Positions 27,501-36,500 of a stretch of DNA of 64,000 bases are shown here, piece after piece (the stretch's first letter is position 1; every line of letters starts with the position of its first letter). The stretch comes from Branchiostoma floridae (lineage: Eukaryota; Chordata; Leptocardii; Amphioxiformes; Branchiostomatidae): NCBI RefSeq assembly GCF_000003815.2, contig NC_049991.1:13885612-13949611 (forward strand), given 5' to 3'. A model generated the notes under the pieces. It worked only from the letters and a program-made list of their open reading frames with translations. It did not search any database and had not been told where the DNA came from. Made by a program: the position numbers and the translations under genes.

Positions 27501-30500
27501 GGAGCGGGAGCAGGAGGATCAGGAGGAGGAGCTGGCACTGGAGAAGGTTTGCTCTTACGACTAACTACGTCTATTGGTGAAATGTCTGTGAAATCGAACC
27601 ATAACGTTGGTGACCTATATGCAGCACACATATACATGTTATCAAGCAAAGTTCTTTTGAGGAGAATACCTAATCTATTCAGCCGGTATGCTTGCCGCAT
27701 TTCGGTGTAACACATCACCTTCCGATGGTTACTTATGCTACATAATAAATTAGGTTATATAGTTGTTGTTGTTTTTTTACTTAATGGTCACCACGTAACA
27801 AGATCTAGACCTGAAGGTCATTTCAAGGTGCATGACCCGAATGCAATTCCAATGTTATTGTTCACATTGTAACTGTAACAGCATTTCTAAGTCGGAAATA
27901 CCAGCTCAATTGCTCACTAGGAGTGAGAACTAACTGGCCCAGTAGGTGAAACAGGGGTGACGAAGGCTGCTCCGGGAAAATTCCCTACTCCATGTATTAA
28001 TCGGAATCGGTCCAGATCATCATCTCGATGTTTTTTCTGTACTGTTTATTCACAGTTCCTCACAGATGGAACTCAAATCTTCGCTGTGGATCGGAGTTCC
28101 CGGCTCCTTTGGCCACTCCCGGTGAGTGCAACCCGGAAGGAGCCTTCCCGTGCTGCTCTCCTCACAACTGGTGCGGCATCACACCCAACCACTGCACCTG
28201 CGACGGCTGCATCGACTATAGACCTAGGCCAGGTACCGGTAAGCATCTAATTTCTCAACATGGGCGTTTGCGTGGTAAATGTTCGCTGAAGAGAAACATG
28301 CGAAGCTGAGCCGATGAAGAGAAACATACTGAGCTAAGCTGATGTTTGTGAAGTAATTGATTGCTTTCTGAAATTTCGTCGTCGTATAAAATGGTATTAG
28401 CTCGGAAAGGAATACATTGTGACGATACAAGACGATGGGGTGAGGGGACTACTTGGTGTGGCTAAAAAAGCAAGCCGTATACGTAGCTAAAGCCCCAAAT
28501 CCAACGGCGTCGGCAGCATACATGAAGGCTATTTGGTTGAGGCAATCATTTTTTTTTTCATTTTGAATTTCACCTTGATTAGGTGCTGGAGGAAGTGGAG
28601 GCGGCATCAGCGGTGGTGGCGGAGGAGGAGGAGGAGCTGCGGGAGGAGGAGGAGGAGGTACAGGAGTTATAGATGGAGGAGCAGGAGTAGGATCAGGAGC
28701 AGGAACAGGCGGAGCAGGAGCTGCAGGAGGAGGAGGCGGAGGCGGAGCCATAGGAGGAGGAGGAGGGGCCATAGGAGGAGGATCCATAGGAGGAGGAGGA
28801 GCAATAGGAGGAGGAGGAGCAATAGGAGGAGGAGGAGCAATAGGAGGAGGAGGAGGAGCAACAGGAGGAGGAGGATCCATAGGAGGAGGAGGATCCATAG
28901 GAGGAGGAGCAATAGGAGGCGGAGGAGCAATAGGAGGAGGAGGAGCTGTAGGAGCAGGAGCAACTATCGTCATTCCAGCTGACAAAGTCGGTGAGCAACA
29001 CACTTCAACAAAGCTTATTTGGGGAATTTGTCTTTACTTTTTTTCAATGTGTACGTTCAGTGACACCAAAAGAACAGCAAATATGGTTGTATATAAGTAG
29101 CATCATTGTTGTTTGTATGAACGTTTATTAATCGTCAGTGTACAATATCAACGTTACGTGTAATGTTTACCATTCCTGTATGACAGGGACGGGATGGGGA
29201 ATGATGGATGGACAGCTCCACTGGGTAACAGTGGGAGGCAGCGGTGTGTGGGGCATCCGGGGGGAACACGACATCTACTTCCGCCTCGGCACGTTCATGA
29301 ACGAGGGCTCCCCCGGCACGGAGTGGCAGAAGGTGGACGGCGACATGGGATGGGTCTTCTCCGGGAACGGCATCGTCTGGAGCATCGACTTCGACTACAA
29401 GGTGTACGTCCGACTCGGTACGTGATCGTTATCTATAGATGTTTATTTCTGTAAATGCATACGATAGAACGTGTGAAACCTGAGGAACGATTTGATCATT
29501 TGGAGGAAAGAGATGCGACGAAGGAAGAAATTTGGTATGCATCAGTGACAGCCATGATGCATCACAATACTAATTAAATAGACTTGTCGGCGTCAGAGTC
29601 ACAAGCTTTCCATAGAAAGAAAATAATCCGAAAAAACATGCTAGTTAGGAAGTATGGTACTAGAAACGGAAGTAGAGGTATTGTTGTAAACGTAATAGTA
29701 GTACTTTGACAAACATTGACTGTTCATCAACCTCGCTGAACCCGCGTCCTGAAAATTGCGGTCAGAATTTTGTCACTGTTATTAACAAAAATGCTCTAAA
29801 ATAGAACAAGTGAGTCTGTGCATAAGCGGCAGTGCGGATTTCTATAATTCACAACTCCCCCTATCCCAACCAGGCATCGACGGAGGCCATCAATGGGGCA
29901 CCAGCTGGAAGGAGATCGCGGGGAAAACCATGAAGTCTCTGTGTGTCAGCTCCGCCAGCAACAAGGTGTGGGGCGTGGACACTGATGGAGCGGTGTACCG
30001 GAGGACAGGCATCGCTGCTGGAAACTTAGAAGGTAAAGATTTCTCAGGGATGACTAGTACCATTTTTGTGACATAGATTCATGTATATTACCAAAAGATC
30101 ACGACTCAGCACCATGACCTGTATTCAGGTGTCCATGTGAACATGGACACAAAAAGACGTTATAGACTAGAATCATAAGGTGGTACAAGTTACGTAATTA
30201 AGCACGCGGGATTGCATGCATTGTCTCCGACCGCCTCTAAAAGTTGGTTTGGAGTGTTTAAATGTTGGCATGTCGTTACTTCGCTACGATAACTTAGCAG
30301 GTATATTTGCATGTGACGCCTGGCAGGTATATTTGCATGTGACAGCAGAAATCTGCAAAGCCCGACCGGCCTACGGAAAATGAGTAAATCACATAAATCA
30401 ACTGGAGTTTGCATAATGAGATCCAACCATATTCTATAGGCACGGATTGGGAGGCCGTGGGTGGCGGCGATGCCGTTGAAGGCGGTTTTTCGTACGTGTC

Positions 30501-33500
30501 CAACGGGTACTCGGGCGTGTGGGCGATCTCAGCCACCGGCAGGGTCTACTACCGCGAGGGCACCTACGGGTCACTGGGCGCCGCGGTGGGAAGCGCCTGG
30601 GTGGAGGTCAGCGGAGTCATCCTGGTACAGATCACTGTGGGGTACGACGTGATTTGGGGAGTGAACAGCGAAGGCCAGATCTTCGTCAGGATCGGTAAGG
30701 ACTCACGGTGTTATGAAAATAGGAAGCGTGCTTTCTTTTCACTTTGTCTACCGCTTGTGTGCTAATATCGGAGAGTGATTTTGATAACATGCACATAGGG
30801 GCCCGGAAAGAACACTCAATACAGAATATACATTTTATTGTTAACGATGGGGCATATCACACGGGACTGCATATTAGGCCCCAACATCTCCAACCGGGAC
30901 CTGCTAGAAGCTAATGAGACGGCAATGCCCTGGCTGCAGTACTGGCACGGAACGATATGATGATGATGACTGTTAGCGATGTTTGTTTTGTACCAATGTT
31001 TCATGGATGATTTCATACCTTATGATCCATGACAGGCCCTAATAATCGTTGCTTCCCTCTATTGTGATTCCTAGTATCACACTAACTTCACCGTACAATC
31101 TGCACAATAGGACTATCTGTTCAACATCCACGAGGAGCACAATGGGGGATGATTGAAGGGAGTCTGTCTCAAGTCTACGTCAGTTCCACGTCCAACCGTC
31201 TGTGGGGCTGTAACAGTGACGACAACATCTGGCGACGGGAGGGAATCTCCGCAGTAGGCGTCACTGGTAAGGCGTGCCTCATCTTGATATCAGTGTCCAT
31301 CAATGTACGTTAAGTTACGTTTCCATTAACAATATATTGTGACTGACACCTTTTCAGCTTACTTCATGGAACTCCTCATTATCTATCTATTTATTTCTGT
31401 TTTAAATAGCCAGCATGGCCCATTCACAGTGAACACTGCTTTACAGTAGGGCCCTGGAAGACAAACATAACCTGCAACATCGAAACATACGTGACATTGA
31501 ACACATTATACATAGAAAACATACGCAGAACGTGTCAAAGCAGTAATCCATACTCATAACCCATACGTCATACGCTTAAATGTTACAATGTTTGTAGCTG
31601 TTTTCATTGCCAAAGGAAGATCATTCTACCATCAAATGTCTCCTCCTTGTCTTTATTAGCCGCTCGGTTCAGGTGGCTGCTGTCCACGCCAGAATGGGCC
31701 GTCGCCGCCTCAGGCACTCCATGGGTCAACGGCGGGGTCACGTATGACGCTGGCAAGACTCTGGATATGGATCTCCACACCTTCTGGAACCCGCAGGAGC
31801 TGGCCAAGGACTTCAACCAGTGGTACATCATCTTCAACTTCGGCATCACCTACACGATCTCCAGGTTCACCATCAACAACTACGGGGACACCACGCACGA
31901 CATCAAGGCGTTCAAGCTGCAGACGTCGGCCACGGGTGAGCCGTACAACTGGGTGGACGTGCTAACTGTGACGGACGCTGCCGCGGGAACTCACGAGACC
32001 CAGCGCTTCAGAGGGTTTGCAGCGACCAGTCAGTACTGGCGTCTGTACATCACCGCAACTCACTCCGGATTTCAGCCGTGGCTGAAGGGAGTCGGCTTCT
32101 ATGGCATGATGGCAGGTAAGAGCGAGAAAATAGGATCCAGAATTAACATCAACCCTCGTAATTCCATCGGGTGCCATAATACCGCCCTAAAAAAAAAGCA
32201 CGAGTTTAAAGTGATTTAAAGAGATGGCCATTGCAGCATCAGTAATCCTGACACATCAGATATTTAGATGTTCAAGATAATCTTGATAAAGCCTCTTTAA
32301 AAGTTTTTTTTATGCGGCGGTATCATGGCACCCATGGTGAAATTATGAGAGTTGATGTTATAGTAAGTAACATACTAATCAAACATTAAAGCAGGATTAA
32401 TCCATAATTTCTAACTGGAAAATATAACTATTTCGCATTGTGTCGGATAGTATAGTTTAATTCCAAACCGGGGCCAGGCCGGGCTGTTTGTGGAAACGAA
32501 AAATAGAAATGTATACGTAAAACATACACGGTCATTCTCTTTACGTCTTGTGTGCTTGCATTTAGGGGTTTGTGCGGGCGGTTGGTCTTCCGCCGGAGCG
32601 ATATGCTACCGCGGCTACGGTGAAACTCTGACCTGGCACCAGGCCGAGCTCAAGTGCAGACAGGAGGGCGGCCGCCTGGCCAGCGTCAAGCACCCCGCTT
32701 TCCATCAGTTTGTCGTCGCACTGAAGAACTCGCTGGACCCCAACAGTGACTTCTGGATCGGCCTGAACGATGAAGGTACATGAATGATAAGAAATATGTT
32801 TGAAGCGAAAATGTCTATACTTTCCTGTAATGGAGGTCAAATATGAAAAAGGACCTACAGGATGGAGGTGAACGAAGGTTTGTGAATGACCACTTACGAC
32901 ATGTAACATTTCCAGTGTAACTTTGCAGATTGTTGAGTGTCTGCATAGCACGTTTTCTGTCCTTTAGCCGGAACCAATGAAGTATCTTCAGAATCTATAC
33001 TCTTTGCACTTCTTACCCCCACCTGTTCAATACTACAACTCGGATTAAGAGTTAAGCATGTCATTCATGATATTGTAGCATCTCATTCCCGTTCCCGTCC
33101 ACAGTTTCAGAGGGAGTGTGGTCTTGGACAGACCAGACTGGCGTCAGTCAGTACAGTGCTTGGGCCCCTGGTGAGCCCAACAACGCGCAGAACGAGGACT
33201 GCGGACACTACAACAAGCACAGCCATTCGAACGCGGACCACAAAGACCTCTGGAACGACATCGATTGTGACCGGAAGTTTAAGTTCATCTGTGAACAAGG
33301 TTGGTTGTTATTTAGCGAGTTATTCACATCACTTCTAGCACATTTAAGCCACAAATTTCCAGTCATTATTTTTTCTCATCAACCATTGGCACAGATTACT
33401 GCATAATGCTACGGAAAATTTGGAGAATCAGAATGGAATTTTAAATCCGAGGTACAAATAGCTTACAGCATATATTGATACTTTAGGCTTTGGATGTTGT

Positions 33501-36500
33501 GTAAAACACTTCAGTTACAACCTTGTCGACCGTCTTATTAGTAATACGTTCTGTCGATGAAGGTTAGACATCCAGGTAATAAGATACGCCAAAACGTATT
33601 TACTCAAGCAACTGGATATGGTTTAAATGGTCAGACGTTTCCACCGCATCCACCAGTTTCGTCAGTGACACTGAAGTGATCTGGAAGAAACAGATCTTAT
33701 ATACCCTAACTATGAATGAATACAATTTTAGATGTCCAACAGGAAACGTTGTATTGTAAGACTTTTTGTTTTCTTTTGGAATCCAAATTGTCTTCAGCCT
33801 AAAATTGTCTTACAGTACAACCGTTATATAACACCTGTTTCTTCCAGATCACTTCAGTGTCACTGACGAAAACTGGTGCATGCCAGTTGAAATGTCTGAC
33901 CGTTTGAAAACTCAAGCAACTGGATATGGTTTTGGAAAGTTTCCAAAACCATATCCAGTTGCTTGAGTAGACTACTTTTTTGAGTAATACGTTATGTTTC
34001 ACATGTACGATTACAAGCTTCACAACTTCATTCAACCTATTGACTAATCAATGTTGTTCTCCATCATCCCAGCCGTTCTTCCTCCTGGTTCGGTAGTCAC
34101 TGAGGAAGTTGTTGAAGGGACTGAGACTCACACCGAGACTGAGACTCACACTGAGACTCAAACTGGGACTCACACTGTCACTGAGACTCACACTGAGGTC
34201 ATCCAAATTCCTGGTAAGACGATTGCACAATATGTAACACATCACAGCTTTTTTGCAGGACGTTGAAATAGACGTGGACTGTGTAAAATGGACCTCCAGA
34301 ATGTGTCTTGATTCGTAGCGTATGAAGTTTGGGGTTTGATGATTGCTTCTTAATTGGAACCTTCAAAGGAGTTCAAAACTTATCTAGTACTGTGGAAGCC
34401 GTTTAATTGCACACCCAATTTCCAGCGTATTTCGTACAATTATCCAGGATGTGCAACAGTACGAAGTTATCCAGCTGGTCCGCACCAGTTTGAGATTTTG
34501 GAATTCTGTGCAATTAACAGAAGTTTGTGATAATCTGTCATGCCATTAACTGGCTTCTACTGGATTGTTTTTGCTGTTCCAGCACCTACATGTTCGGCCA
34601 AGGCCAACATCATCCTGCTTGTGGACGGGTCCAAGAGCGTCACTTACCTGAACTTCCCTAACGTCCTGAAGTTCATCCTGAAACTGGCGGCAGGATTCGA
34701 GATAGGTCCGAATGCTGCCAAACTTGGAGTGTACCAATACGGCTCGGACGTGCGCACGGAGTTTCCAATTGGCCAGTACAACACTAGGGAGGTAGGTAAT
34801 TTCTGACTAAGCAACGTCAGAGACTATGGCATGCACCTGTCCACAGCTAAATTCTTGAAAGAAAATGCACACGTTAACATATATGGAGTGTACTACATAT
34901 ACTCTTACATGCCACATAAACGTCTACGTTGAAATGATAGGAAATGTCTTGAAGACTATTCATAAAGATTCAGACACAATTTACTCTTCCCGATTGTACC
35001 TTTTCAAGTTATCTTATTGTGTTTAGTGTTTATGTTCTCATCTAATTTCATTCCATTTCATTTCTAAAGACGAAGATGCTTGTCTACCATTCGTCAAAGG
35101 TGACTGAAAATTTACGATCTATCAATTATGTTTGTGTGTGTGCTTCAGGACGTTCTGAATGCCGTACTCAATATCCAGTACATGAACCAGTGGGGTACAT
35201 TTACGGGGAAGGCCCTTGAAGAGGTATACAAGACATTCCCTGCTGGCGACGACGCGAAGAAGGTAATTACAACATATACTATCTATCTAGGTAACTCATT
35301 TGATAGCTGTTTTTCAGACTTCTACATAATCTGTAAAGGAAACAAGTACGACGTAAATTTTTCAGTCAAGTGAAGGCCGAAAATATGTGTCTTTGATAGA
35401 GATATACTACACGTTTGCTTTATCACACAATGATGTTCTTGTATATTCAAGATCGGTACGTAGATAAAGTAGTCATTTGCTTCATATAACAAGCTATCTA
35501 CCACCAAAAAAATCAAGATCATAGCATGTCCAGGTAGAAATATACAAAAAATGCTGCACTACCAAGGTCACATACTAGGGGGTCCAAAATCAACCTTGAC
35601 CTTTGTCTTTCCATCACCTACCCACAGAACAAATACCATCGTAATCCATCTAGAGGTTCTTTAGTTATGCTGACTACAAAAAATCCTAACACACAAACAC
35701 ACACAGGCACGCAGACACACAGACAGACACACCCAAAACAATATCTCCATTTTCATTGAGCTAACAAAAGAAAATGATATTTCTTAAAGGTTGTCATCAT
35801 TATCACGGACGGGAAGGCCATGGATGAAGAGGTCCTGCGGAAAGCGTCACAGGATGTAAAAGCTGACGGTGCAATGATATGTGCTGTTGGTGTGGGCGGC
35901 TTCAGGCTGAAGGAGCTAAGTGTAAGGAGAAGTACTTATTACATACATACATTAACGGGACTAAGCTAGTACATATATTTCACTCCGTAGGGCCCTATCT
36001 GACATAGCTTGCTCTAGGTTTTCAAAATCAATACCAGAGTCTTTAGTTAAAGTGTCCGTAAAAGTCAAACTCCTGCAATGTACCCTGCCACTTAGTTTCC
36101 ATAGAAGAACAGAAGACACTAATTCCTGTTTTGCTCGTCAACAGTGTCCCGCAAATTTTACCCTTCGGTGAGTCAGTTTCTGAGATAGCTGTGGAAGACT
36201 TCCATATATGGTTTTGAGTATGGCATGTTGAGTCCAAGATATGTTCTGTGCTCTGCGAAGTAACTTGGTGTAAGGGCTGTACTGCAATGAATCTAAGAGT
36301 TCATAAGTAACATTACTGGACCACTGGAACTCAGATCCCTATCCGGGGAATATTTACAAAGGGTTGATAACTTCAAATATTTTGGATCCTACATCATTTG
36401 TCCCAAAAAGGACTTTGAATCTGGGAAGCTCTAGCATGGGAAGCAAGCAACAAATTGGACAAAATCTGGATTGTAATATCCCTAACAAACTGAAGATCCA

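Noticed and set aside
28449..29003. Minus-strand Pro-rich ORF of 184 residues and + strand Arg-rich ORF at 28533-28982
   Set aside because: They are frame shadows of the GGA-repeat exon; only the Gly frame joins neighbouring exons in phase.
30816..31016. Possible LINE end in gene 1 intron 39
   Set aside because: The short resemblance to LINE C-termini (NISNRDLLE) was too weak to support a feature.
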